This document shows, piece after piece, positions 18,071 to 25,859 of a stretch of DNA of 64,000 bases. The notes under the pieces are model-generated. The model made no database searches. It had not been told where the DNA came from and worked only from the letters and a program-made list of their open reading frames with translations. Origin of the DNA: Actinoalloteichus caeruleus DSM 43889 (GTDB lineage: Bacteria > Actinomycetota > Actinomycetes > Mycobacteriales > Pseudonocardiaceae); assembly GCF_000429185.2 (NCBI RefSeq), contig NZ_AUBJ02000001.1, positions 4,836,001 through 4,900,000 on the forward strand. Direction: 5' to 3'. The first letter of the stretch is position 1. Every line of letters begins with the position of its first letter. Position numbers and translations under genes: made by a program.

Positions 18071-18934
18071 TCACGGCGTGGACCAGGGGGCACCGACCAC
18101 GTGCCCGTCCGAGGGCAGTCCGGCGGCGGCCTGTCCTCGGACCTCGGACAGCATGTCCTCGACGTGCTGGACCAGGCGGCGGGAGTCCACCGGCGACACC
18201 ACCGACCAACTGGAGCCGTCGGGAGCTCCCCGTCGGGTCTGGAGGTACCGGCCCTTGGGGGTGTCGAAGAAGGCGATGACGCGGTCGAGCCGTCGCCGGC
18301 TGCCCCAGCTGTCCCGGCGGGCCACCCCGAACTGGCCTCGGTCCCCCGCCTCCCGGACCATCTCGGCGAGGGTGCGGGCGTCCTCCTCCCGCACCCCGCC
18401 GCCGCACAGGGCGGTGCGCAGGGCGTCAGCCGAACCGCCGGCCCGGGCGGCCGCGCTGTCCAGTTGCTCGGCCCGCAGGGTCACGGAGTGACCCGGCCCG
18501 GCGGGGCGGGCGGGTGCGGTGCCGACGGCGGCCCTGGCGAGGCCGCTCCCCTCCACCGCGCGCAGGGTCACTCGCTTGTGCTCGAGGACCGCCAACGCCC
18601 CTCGGCCCCTGGTGGCCGCGGCGAGGACCCGGACCCTGCGTTCCCCGAGCCAGAGCCGGCCGTCGACCTCCACGTCGGGTCGTTCCAGGCGGCGCAGCAA
18701 CGAGCGCAGCTCCCCGTGGACGGCGCCGGGGCAGCCGAGGCCGCGCTGTCCGAGGTCCCGCCACGCCGCCTCCTCCAACCAGGACCGTTCCTCGAACGTC
18801 CGGCCCGGCGAGTCCACCCTGATCACCAGTGGCTGGTCACCGAGCCCCAGGTGCTGCCACAGCACGTCGAACTCCAGCGCGCTCAGCGCGAACGGATCGT
18901 CGGAGTGCCGGGCGAACACGTCGAGTAAGGCCAT
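18071..18934 (-). CDS. EspG-family ESX secretion-associated protein
   Basis: A 287-residue soluble protein with the EspG fold pattern: a start resembling FALSALEFDVLWQHLGLG, mixed strands (HKRVTLRAVEG), and the typical late ARRDSWGSRRRLDRVIAFFDTPKGRY segment with WSVVSPVD. EspG proteins are cytosolic chaperones that bind PE-PPE type substrates and target them to an ESX (type VII) machine. The ATG at 18934 overlaps the stop of the PPE-like gene (ATGA), fitting a chaperone-substrate pair. No core ESX component (EccA-E, MycP) is in the window. Confidence 0.85.
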   Translation of the reverse strand: MALLDVFARHSDDPFALSALEFDVLWQHLGLGDQPLVIRVDSPGRTFEERSWLEEAAWRDLGQRGLGCPGAVHGELRSLLRRLERPDVEVDGRLWLGERRVRVLAAATRGRGALAVLEHKRVTLRAVEGSGLARAAVGTAPARPAGPGHSVTLRAEQLDSAAARAGGSADALRTALCGGGVREEDARTLAEMVREAGDRGQFGVARRDSWGSRRRLDRVIAFFDTPKGRYLQTRRGAPDGSSWSVVSPVDSRRLVQHVEDMLSEVRGQAAAGLPSDGHVVGAPWSTP

Positions 18935-19788
18935 CAGGCGGTGCCTCCGCCGATCACGGGCGCGGCGACCCGGTGGTCGCGGCCGTAGAGGTCGACGGTC
19001 TCGGTGGCGCTGGGGTCGCTCGGGGGGACGTGGGAGTCGGGCTCGCGTCCCGTGTTCGGGGTCGGGGCACCGGGCCGCACGGGGAGCCGGGGGAGGTGGG
19101 CCGGGCGGCGCGCGGTCGCGCCGCCGGGCTCCCGGAACGACGACGGTGTCCCCTGGGGGGCCGGGCGCGCGGGCCGGGCGCCCGGCCCCGGCGTCCGCAG
19201 GGAGAGCAGGGGCCGCCCCGGGGCAGTCCCGTCCCCCCGGACCAGGTCGGGGGCCTGCACGACCACCTCGGGTGGCGGGCGGAACGTCGCCAGCATCGTC
19301 GTGGCACTCGCCGTGCTCACCTCGTAGGTGGTCATCACCTCGAACGCCCGGGACTCCGCGTCCCGCCGCGCCGACTCCTGCTCCTCGTAGTCGGACTGGC
19401 CGCCGAACAGGGCGCGGAGGTTGTCCAGCAGCCCGGGTTCCTCGGCGGTGACCTGGACCGGCGGGGGCATGTCCGCGCGGGCCTTGCTGACGTTCTCCGC
19501 CTGCGCCTCGGCGGCCTTGCGCATCAGGTCGGCCAGGTCCCTGGCCTCCCGCGCCCAGTCCCGCAGCGGTCCGAGGCCGTTCCGCGCGCTCTCCGCGGCC
19601 GCGCCCTGCCAGGAGGTGGTGGAGCGGAGCAGCGCCTCGCGGACGTCCTCGTCGATCTCGCCCAACGCGTTCGCCATCGCGGCCCACCGATCGCCGGCGG
19701 TGTGGGAGGCGTCCGCGCCGGGGCCGGAGTGGAGCTGTTCGTACAGCTCCTCGTGCGTGTAACCGTTCCAGCGGTGCTCGCCGCTCAT
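18934..19788 (-). CDS. PPE-like type VII secretion substrate
   Basis: A 284-residue protein. Residues 1-110 form a helical PPE/WXG-like region containing SWQGAAAESARNGLG, where the W-x-G turn separates two long helices. A second helical stretch (ARDLADLMRKAAEAQAENV) and a low-complexity Pro/Arg/Gly-rich tail follow. It has no Sec signal. It is translated with the EspG-like chaperone downstream (overlapping stop/start) and with a WXG-like gene 22 bases upstream. This is the usual PE-like/PPE/EspG order, so it is probably exported as a heterodimer with that partner. Confidence 0.8.
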   Translation of the reverse strand: MSGEHRWNGYTHEELYEQLHSGPGADASHTAGDRWAAMANALGEIDEDVREALLRSTTSWQGAAAESARNGLGPLRDWAREARDLADLMRKAAEAQAENVSKARADMPPPVQVTAEEPGLLDNLRALFGGQSDYEEQESARRDAESRAFEVMTTYEVSTASATTMLATFRPPPEVVVQAPDLVRGDGTAPGRPLLSLRTPGPGARPARPAPQGTPSSFREPGGATARRPAHLPRLPVRPGAPTPNTGREPDSHVPPSDPSATETVDLYGRDHRVAAPVIGGGTA

Positions 19789-19810
19789 GTTCAGCACCCC
19801 CACGGGTAGA

Positions 19811-20221
19811 TCAGCAGTACGTGTCCCAGGTAGCGGAGTTGTCCCCCTCGATGACCTGGTACTGCTCGTTGGCCATCCGGAGGGAACCGGCGGCGGACTG
19901 GAGTTGGTCGCGATACCCGCACAACGCCTCGAACGCCGCCGCACTGCTGCCGAAGGAACGTTCGTTGAAGCGCTCCGCGGCGTTCTGGCTGACCGGGTCG
20001 CCGGCCCACGGAATGATCCTGAGGTCGTTGAAGGCGTGTTCGATCTGCGGACCGAGCTGGTCGAGCGCGTGCTGGAGTGAACTGATGAGTTCCGGAATCG
20101 CCTGCGGCTCGATTTCCAGGTGGTCCCCACCGCCCGGAACCGTCGCGTCCTCCCCGGAGGGCGGCGGTCCGGAGTGGCCAGTGGGACCGGGCCCGTCGTC
20201 GGGACTGTGGCTGGATGGCAC
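19811..20221 (-). CDS. WXG100/PE-like ESX substrate partner
   Basis: A 136-residue helical protein with a polar Pro/Gly-rich amino terminus. It contains a W-x-G turn (PWAGDPVSQ) and near the end YQVIEGDN, which fits the YxxxD/E type VII export signal. The first helix (PELISSLQHALDQLGPQIEHA) and second helix (SSAAAFEALCGYRDQLQ) make a hairpin. It is the first gene of the three-gene unit with the PPE-like and EspG-like genes. GGGAGGTTG precedes ATG 20221, and TAAGCT about 30 bases further upstream is a -10 candidate in a locally AT-richer stretch. Confidence 0.75.
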   Translation of the reverse strand: MPSSHSPDDGPGPTGHSGPPPSGEDATVPGGGDHLEIEPQAIPELISSLQHALDQLGPQIEHAFNDLRIIPWAGDPVSQNAAERFNERSFGSSAAAFEALCGYRDQLQSAAGSLRMANEQYQVIEGDNSATWDTYC

Positions 20222-20421
20222 GACAACCTCCCTACCTGCGACCGTGCTGAAGCTTAGCCCGCCGTGATGACGTTGTGGAGTTACCCGATCGCGGACAGTG
20301 CGTCATTCAGTAAAACAGTCGGCTGCCCGGAACCCAATTCCCGCTGACGAGTGAAGGATGAGTTCGGTGTGTAGCGGGCCTGCTCCGTGCAGGGGGTTCG
20401 TACTGACGTGATCCGGCGAAG

Positions 20422-21072
20422 CTAACCCGATGGTGGAGCAGTTTCGTGTTCCTCCGCCGCGACACCGGACCGTTCGCGCAGATTCGCGGTGACGATTTCC
20501 GCCACCCGCTCGGCCCCGGCGCAGAGCTGGTCGAGACCGGGAGGTGGGCTCGCTCCGTCGTCCCGGTAGAGGACGTCGAGGAACTGCCCCTCCGCGACGT
20601 CGACCTCGACGTTGCAGACGCCCTCCTGCCCGGGGGTCCGCACCACGAGCGCCGGGAAACCGGCTGACGAGACGTGCTCCACCTCGACCTGCGCGGTGTC
20701 GTCCGTCCACACCCCGACACCCTCGATGGTGACCAGCGCGAGGCGGGCTCCCACCAGGTTCTGCGCGCTCCGCAGGCTGCACGTCGCGGCCTCGCCGAAG
20801 CCGTTCTCCACCCCGGGGACCGGAGGGCGGTCGATGCCCAGTTGGATCCGGTCCTCCCGGCCGAGCAGCGCACACGGGTCGACGCCGTCGAGCGGCATCT
20901 CGGCGGGGCGTGGCGGCGGTGGGGGGACCGACGGGGAGGGCAGTGGGGCCAGCAGGTGCGACGGTGGCTCCCGGAGGGCGGCACGGCCACCGGCCTCCGC
21001 CACACAGCCAGTCGTGAGCAGGACGGCGGCGACGGAGCCGACCAGCCGTCGTCCGGAGGTGAACCCGCGCAT
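20422..21072 (-). CDS. DUF3558-type lipoprotein
   Basis: A 216-residue probable lipoprotein. The signal peptide MRGFTSGRRLVGSVAAVLL ends in the lipobox LTTGC. A proline-rich spacer follows, then a domain with the DUF3558 look: DPCALLGREDRIQLG, a Cys pair, and LCAGAERVAEIVTANL near the end. These lipoproteins are common in Pseudonocardiales beside ESX-type genes, with unknown function. ATG 21072 is 6 bases after a TACGGT -10 element, so the message should be leaderless. It lies 200 bases upstream of the WXG-like gene on the same strand and may be co-regulated. Confidence 0.72.
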   Translation of the reverse strand: MRGFTSGRRLVGSVAAVLLTTGCVAEAGGRAALREPPSHLLAPLPSPSVPPPPPRPAEMPLDGVDPCALLGREDRIQLGIDRPPVPGVENGFGEAATCSLRSAQNLVGARLALVTIEGVGVWTDDTAQVEVEHVSSAGFPALVVRTPGQEGVCNVEVDVAEGQFLDVLYRDDGASPPPGLDQLCAGAERVAEIVTANLRERSGVAAEEHETAPPSG

Positions 21073-21078
21073 GGCCGT

Positions 21079-21084
21079 ACCGTA
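21079..21084 (-). promoter_or_regulatory. -10 element TACGGT, leaderless promoter of the lipoprotein gene
   Basis: TACGGT with 6 bases to ATG 21072 on the minus strand. Confidence 0.6.
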
Positions 21085-21107
21085 ACCCACGGAGCGGATG
21101 GAGTCAG

Positions 21108-21701
21108 CTACGCACGGTGCCGCCGGCTGGGAGCCGGTCCGGTTCCGGCCGCCGAACCGGTGGCGGTGATGCACCAGGGGAGTGCGCGCGCGGCACCCGC
21201 CTCGTCGCACCAGGACGGGCTGGTCGGCCGGCCCCGTCGGAACCCGATGGCCTCCGCGAGGGCGTCGGCCTCCGCCGTGGGTCGTATCCACAGCAGACCG
21301 AGTTCGAGGCCCGCGAACGCGAAACCGACCACGGCGGTGAGCGCTCCGCGCGGCACGTCCGGGTCCGAGGCGCCGGGCCCGGTCCACCACCGCAGCTCGG
21401 CGGAAGCCGTCGCCGAGGAGCGATCCGCCCGGGCGGGAACCAGGATCACCTCGGCGAGCAACGCCCCGCTGGTCGGCTCGGCCACCGCCCACGAGATCAG
21501 CTCGTCGCGGCGGCCCTGCTCGTGGCGGCGGGACACGTAGGCCCCCGCGCCGTCACCGTCGAGGGGGGAACCGATCCCCATCACCGCTCGGGCCACGGGG
21601 TCGCCCGAAGCCGCGACCAGCGCCGGGCGGTCGTCGAGCCCACCGTCCGCGCGCAGCGACCGCAGGTAGGCCACGCCAGCGTTGATCTCCACCTCGTCCA
21701 C
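21108..21701 (-). CDS. GNAT-like acetyltransferase-fold protein
   Basis: A 197-residue protein tentatively placed in the GNAT fold. It has a strand LISWAVAEPTSGALLAEVIL, then AELRWWTGP, GALTAVVGFAFAGLELGLLWI and a final ADALAEAIGFRRGR, which matches the core helix and the conserved GF near the end of RimJ/L-like proteins. The acetyl-CoA loop is not clearly conserved, so catalytic activity is uncertain. GTG 21701 is selected because TACCCT ends 6 bases before it. Longer readings begin in Arg/Pro-rich non-coding-like sequence. Confidence 0.55.
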   Translation of the reverse strand: MDEVEINAGVAYLRSLRADGGLDDRPALVAASGDPVARAVMGIGSPLDGDGAGAYVSRRHEQGRRDELISWAVAEPTSGALLAEVILVPARADRSSATASAELRWWTGPGASDPDVPRGALTAVVGFAFAGLELGLLWIRPTAEADALAEAIGFRRGRPTSPSWCDEAGAARALPWCITATGSAAGTGPAPSRRHRA

Positions 21702-21707
21702 GGGAGG

Positions 21708-21713
21708 AGGGTA
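21708..21713 (-). promoter_or_regulatory. -10 element TACCCT, leaderless promoter of the GNAT-like gene
   Basis: TACCCT with 6 bases to GTG 21701. Confidence 0.55.
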
Positions 21714-21821
21714 GGGCCGGGCGGTGCTCCGCGCGGACCCGCCACCACGGCAGGGGGCCGAGGGCCGCTCCACGAGGGCGGTCGCGCGGGCCGCGCGGTT
21801 CTCCGGGATCCCCGCCGGAGC

Positions 21822-22784
21822 TCACCACCGGGGCGGGTGCGGGGGGTGCCCTGGCGAGCCAGCGGGGGGAGCGCTCCAACCCGGATGGGCGGCACCCGGC
21901 GCGCCAGGCGCCGGGTGGCCGGGGTGCCAACCGGGCGGGGTGGCCGGGGCGGCTGGCGGGTCGAAGGACGGGGCCGGACCAGCGGCGCCGTGCGGCGGAC
22001 CGGCCGGGGAGCTGGGGGCGCCGGCGATGCCCGGCGGCGGAAGCGGCGCGGCGGGCGGCGGCCCCGACGAGGTTCCCGGGGTGCGCGGTGTGTGGTAGCC
22101 GTCCCCACCGTCGTTCCACACGAACTGGGGAACCCGTTCCAGGAAGTCCACCAGGTAGTCCAGCATCGACGTGGCGCGCGGCAGGTCCAGCGTCCCGCTC
22201 TCCCAGGTCACCAGGTCGACGTTCTCGAAGCGCAGCGGGAACCGGACGGCCCGCGCGTCGGCCAACATCCACTCCATCGTGCGCGGGTGCAGGACGTCGT
22301 AGGCGAACTTGTCGTCCACCGTGTTGATCCGGAAGGTGCGGTTGAAGTCCTCGCTCTCCAACCGCAGGTCGTGCCCGCCGAAGAGGTTCAGCAGCCGGTG
22401 TCCGAAGTGTTCCCGGCCGATCTGCAGGGAGGGCCACGGGATGCGGCGTTCCGCCGAGGCGCAGGCCACCAGGTTGGTGATGGTCACGGTGCGCCGGTTC
22501 TTCCCCGAGCCCCGCTTCTCCTTGTAGACGTACTGGAACGCCGCGACGCGCCAACCCCGGTGGCGTCCGACGAGGACGTGCCTCGCCGCGCGCCCGAAGC
22601 CCCTGTTGAACGGCGGCCCCTGGAACCTCCCGACCCAGCGTTGGTCGTCGGGCTGGTAGACCCAGCCGTGCTGGGCTGCCCAGGCGCTCAGCTCGGCCGC
22701 CAGTCGGCGGTCGCGTCGTCGCTGGACGATCGCCGCGATCGCGCTTCCGACGGCCACCAGCGCCATGATCACGAGCTGCGGCAT
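21822..22784 (-). CDS. Membrane-anchored DUF3137-like protein with Pro/Gly-rich tail
   Basis: A 320-residue protein with one amino-terminal membrane helix (MPQLVIMALVAVGSAIAAIV). A basic stretch and a globular domain of about 200 residues follow, with motifs typical of the DUF3137-like group: HGWVYQPDDQRWVGRFQG, PFNRG, FQYVYKEKRG and RTMEWMLA. The last 90 residues are Pro/Gly/Ala/His-rich low complexity. The function is unknown. These proteins are common single-copy or few-copy actinomycete genes of the envelope. GGGGAG precedes ATG 22784. The DUF1707 gene lies 218 bases upstream on the same strand. Confidence 0.72.
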   Translation of the reverse strand: MPQLVIMALVAVGSAIAAIVQRRRDRRLAAELSAWAAQHGWVYQPDDQRWVGRFQGPPFNRGFGRAARHVLVGRHRGWRVAAFQYVYKEKRGSGKNRRTVTITNLVACASAERRIPWPSLQIGREHFGHRLLNLFGGHDLRLESEDFNRTFRINTVDDKFAYDVLHPRTMEWMLADARAVRFPLRFENVDLVTWESGTLDLPRATSMLDYLVDFLERVPQFVWNDGGDGYHTPRTPGTSSGPPPAAPLPPPGIAGAPSSPAGPPHGAAGPAPSFDPPAAPATPPGWHPGHPAPGAPGAAHPGWSAPPAGSPGHPPHPPRW

Positions 22785-23002
22785 CCCGGGCTCCCCTCGT
22801 CACCGGCCGGACGACGATCTCCGTCCGCCGTATCCCCCGACCGGTGGGTACCAACGGCTTCGGCACGGCGTCAAGCGGAACGGGGGAATCAGGGGGTGTC
22901 GGGTGACGGCCGTCGCGGACGCGGGCCGGGGCGGGGAGGCGAGTGAGGAACCGGGCGGAGGCCCTTCGGGGGCCGGACACGAGCCGGGGAGCGGGTCCCG
23001 CC

Positions 23003-23392
23003 TCAGCGACGGGGCCGCAGCACCAGGGTCACCACCAGGGGGAGCAGCAGGACCACCGGGTTGCGCACGACGAAGGCGATCGCCAGGCCGGCGACCCAGC
23101 AGAACGCGATCGTGGACACGGTCCCGAAGTCGAGGGTCCCGCCGTGGCGGCGCGGTTCCACGTCGCCCCGTGGACGGGGTGGCGGGCGTAGGAACTCGGG
23201 ACGGGGTTCCGGCAGGTCCACGAAGAGCCTGGCGAGGTCCCCGCGCGTCACGGCGGAGGACGCCCGCGCGGCGCGGTCCCCGTAGTCCTCCGCCCCCAGG
23301 CGCCCGGCACTGAGGTGTTCACCGAGCAGCCGCACCGCCTCGGCTCGTTCGGCGTCCCCGATCCGGACGTCTGGTGACGGGAAGTCCTCCAC
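23003..23392 (-). CDS. DUF1707 SHOCT-like membrane protein
   Basis: A 129-residue protein. Residues 5-60 carry the DUF1707 domain (VRIGDAERAEAVRLLGEHL, then GRLGAEDYGDRAARASSAVTR). A basic proline linker follows, then a hydrophobic hairpin of two short membrane segments (STIAFCWVAGLAIAFVV and PVVLLLPLVVTLVL). DUF1707 is a SHOCT-like module found at the amino end of many actinomycete membrane proteins. No catalytic role is known. It lies on the same strand as the carboxylase alpha gene 340 bases upstream. Confidence 0.82.
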   Translation of the reverse strand: MEDFPSPDVRIGDAERAEAVRLLGEHLSAGRLGAEDYGDRAARASSAVTRGDLARLFVDLPEPRPEFLRPPPRPRGDVEPRRHGGTLDFGTVSTIAFCWVAGLAIAFVVRNPVVLLLPLVVTLVLRPRR

Positions 23393-23486
23393 GAACGCCG
23401 ATGTTACGTTCGCCGGCGCGGTGGAGCGGACGTCGCCCCGCGCCCGTCGCCGTGGCGGCCCGGGCGACGGGACGACGTGCCACCGG

Positions 23487-23753
23487 TCAGTCGAGGTCGC
23501 TGGTGAACCCGTGGAGGGGAAGCGCCAGCTCGTCCAGGCGGTTCCGCAGGGCCGTCGCCGGTTCTCCTGCCGGCGTGCTGAGCAGCTCGACGACCCAGTC
23601 CGCGTCCTCGGCGTCGTCCTCGCCGGCCAGCAGCTCGCGGTGCACGGTCGCTGGTCGCCAGCCCTCCTCGGCCAGGCCGTCCGCCAGCAGCTCGGCGTCG
23701 GCGCGGTCGGGCAGGACCACCAGGACCCCGCCGGTCAGTCCTTGATCTCGCAC
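23487..23753 (-). CDS. Small acidic protein overlapping the 3' end of the acyl-CoA carboxylase alpha gene
   Basis: An 88-residue acidic protein, not assigned to a family. Translation begins at GTG 23753, inside the last codons of the carboxylase alpha gene (19-base overlap, different frame). It reads [17 protein letters not shown], then [20 protein letters not shown] and an acidic, likely helical middle ending [15 protein letters not shown] bias at third codon positions favours this frame after the alpha stop. The overlap implies translational coupling with the alpha subunit. A role in the carboxylase or in biotin transfer is only a guess. Confidence 0.6.
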   Translation of the reverse strand: MRDQGLTGGVLVVLPDRADAELLADGLAEEGWRPATVHRELLAGEDDAEDADWVVELLSTPAGEPATALRNRLDELALPLHGFTSDLD

Positions 23754-25555
23754 AGCACGGTGCCCTGGCTGACGGTGTCGCCGGCGCTGGTCGTCAGCCC
23801 GGTGATCGTCCCCGCCCGATGCGCGGTGACCGGGTTCTCCATCTTCATGGCCTCGAGGACCGCGACCAGGTCGCCGGCCGAGACCTGGTCGCCGTCGGCG
23901 ACCGCGAGTTTGACGACGGTCCCCTGCATGGGGGCGGTGACCGCGTCCCCCGACACGGCGACGGTCCGACCACCACCACGGCGACGCGGCGCCGGTTTCG
24001 TCGCGGCGGCACCCGAACCACGGCCGGTCCCGGCCGTGAGACCAGCCGGGAGGGACACCTCGAGCCGACGACCACCGACCTCGACGACCACCGACTCCCT
24101 CGGCTCGTCCTCGCCCGCCGAGGCGCCGCCGGAGGTGAAGGGCTCGATCGTGTTGTCGAACTCCGTCTCGATCCACCGGGTGTGCACGGCGAAGCCGTCC
24201 TCGGCGGTGAAGGCCGGGTCACGCACCACCGCGCGGTGGAAGGGGAGCACGGTCGCCATCCCCTCGACCTCGAACTCGTCCAGCGCGCGACGGGCCCTGG
24301 CGAGTGCCTCCGCCCTGGTCCGACCGGTGACGACGAGCTTGGCCAGCAGCGAGTCGAACTGCCCGCCGATGACGCTGCCGGACTCGACGCCGGCGTCGAC
24401 CCGGACACCGGGTCCGCTCGGGGGCACGAACCGGGTCACGGTGCCGGGAGCGGGGAGGAAGTTCCGCCCAGCGTCCTCGCCGTTGATCCGGAACTCGATC
24501 GAGTGGCCGTGTGGCACCGGGTCGGCGGCGAGCTCGAGCGGCAGGCCCTCGGCGATCCGGAACTGCTCCAGGACGAGGTCGATGCCGGTGGTCTCCTCGC
24601 TCACCGGGTGCTCCACCTGGAGGCGGGTGTTGACCTCGAGGAAGGAGATCGTGCCGTCCGTGCCGACCAGGAACTCCACGGTTCCCGCACCGTGGTACCC
24701 GGCCTCGAGGCAGATCGCCCTGGCGGCCTCGTGGATGGTGGAGTGCTGCTCCTCGGTCAGGAAGGGCGCGGGCGCCTCCTCGACGAGCTTCTGGTGGCGG
24801 CGCTGGAGCGAGCAGTCCCGGGTGCCGACCACCACGACGCGGCCGTGCTGGTCCGCCAGGACCTGGGCCTCGACGTGGCGCGGCCGGTCGAGGTAGCGCT
24901 CCACGAAGCACTCGCCCCGGCCGAAGGCCGCCTCGGCCTCCCGGACGGCGCTGTCGAACAGCTCGGGGATCTCCTCGAGGGTCCTGGCGACCTTGAGACC
25001 ACGACCGCCACCGCCGAAGGCCGCCTTGATGGCGACGGGCAGGCCGTGTTCGGTCGCGAAGGCCACGACCTCCTCGGGCCCGGAGACCGGGTCCTTGGTG
25101 CCTGGCACCAGCGGCGCGCCGGCCTTCGTCGCGAGGTGCCGGGCGGTGACCTTGTCCCCCAGGTCCCGGATCGCCTGCGGCGTCGGGCCGATCCAGGTCA
25201 AGCCGGCCTTGGTCACGGCCTCGGCGAAGTCGGCGTTCTCGGAGAGGAAACCGTAGCCGGGGTGGACCGCGTCGGCGCCGCTGCGCTCGGCGGCGTCCAG
25301 CAGCTTGTCGACGGACAGGTAGCTGTCGGCCGCGGTGTCCCCGCCGAGGGCGAAGGCCTCGTCCGCCAACCGGACGAACGGAGCGTCCCGATCCGGGTCG
25401 GCGTACACCGCCACGCTGCTCAGACCGGCGTCCCGGCAGGCCCGGATCACCCTGACGGCGATCTCGCCGCGATTGGCGATCAGCACCTTGCGTAGGGGAC
25501 GGATCTCGACACTCGACCCGGTTCCGGTGCCGTGTTCGGCTGCCAACTCGGGCAC
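23735..25555 (-). CDS. accA: Acetyl-/propionyl-CoA carboxylase alpha subunit (biotin carboxylase-BCCP fusion)
   Basis: A 606-residue bifunctional subunit that carboxylates its own biotin with ATP and bicarbonate, for acetyl-, propionyl- or longer acyl-CoA carboxylation. The biotin carboxylase domain starts [15 protein letters not shown]. It contains the glycine-rich ATP-grasp loop [11 protein letters not shown] and [16 protein letters not shown] linker leads to the BCCP domain with biotinylated Lys near residue 571 (EAMKMEN). GTG 25555 is fixed by AGGAGGT 5 bases upstream. Partner beta and epsilon subunits and the biotin ligase lie at 29.9-33.4 kb, as in the accA3-accD5-accE5-birA neighbourhood of mycobacteria. 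Confidence 0.96.
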   Translation of the reverse strand: MPELAAEHGTGTGSSVEIRPLRKVLIANRGEIAVRVIRACRDAGLSSVAVYADPDRDAPFVRLADEAFALGGDTAADSYLSVDKLLDAAERSGADAVHPGYGFLSENADFAEAVTKAGLTWIGPTPQAIRDLGDKVTARHLATKAGAPLVPGTKDPVSGPEEVVAFATEHGLPVAIKAAFGGGGRGLKVARTLEEIPELFDSAVREAEAAFGRGECFVERYLDRPRHVEAQVLADQHGRVVVVGTRDCSLQRRHQKLVEEAPAPFLTEEQHSTIHEAARAICLEAGYHGAGTVEFLVGTDGTISFLEVNTRLQVEHPVSEETTGIDLVLEQFRIAEGLPLELAADPVPHGHSIEFRINGEDAGRNFLPAPGTVTRFVPPSGPGVRVDAGVESGSVIGGQFDSLLAKLVVTGRTRAEALARARRALDEFEVEGMATVLPFHRAVVRDPAFTAEDGFAVHTRWIETEFDNTIEPFTSGGASAGEDEPRESVVVEVGGRRLEVSLPAGLTAGTGRGSGAAATKPAPRRRGGGRTVAVSGDAVTAPMQGTVVKLAVADGDQVSAGDLVAVLEAMKMENPVTAHRAGTITGLTTSAGDTVSQGTVLCEIKD

Positions 25556-25859
25556 GCTCAACCTCCTCGCCTGGCACGTCGTCGCCGACGGCCGGCCCGA
25601 CCAAAGTTTGCTGGGGCCCTGGCCGTCGCCGTTACGGCGAGTGGCGGACCGAAGGACGCGTCCGGGCACAAAACCCCTGATCGATGCTCGCTGCCCGGAG
25701 GGGCGATCGGTCATGGCGAAGCCCTACCAAAGGCGGGGCCCGTTTCTGTCGCTGCCCGACAGCTCCCCGGGTGGCACGGGCCCGAACGGTCCGCCGAACG
25801 TGAACCGGATCACCCATTTGGCGGATGGATGATCCGGTTCACGGGTGGCCGTTCGGTGC
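25556..25859. other. Intergenic region between the symporter and accA
   Basis: About 300 bases without a supported gene. It contains the inverted repeat at 25799-25843 and the ribosome site of accA at its left end. Short readings on either strand lack family features. Confidence 0.6.
25799..25843. repeat. Large inverted repeat (14-bp arms, 17-base centre)
   Basis: Arms CGTGAACCGGATCA at 25799-25812 and its complement at 25830-25843. An inner CCAT/ATGG pair could extend the stem. It lies 16 bases downstream of the symporter stop (minus strand), so it may be its terminator. The symmetric, moderately AT-containing arms would also suit an operator for accA. Confidence 0.65.
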
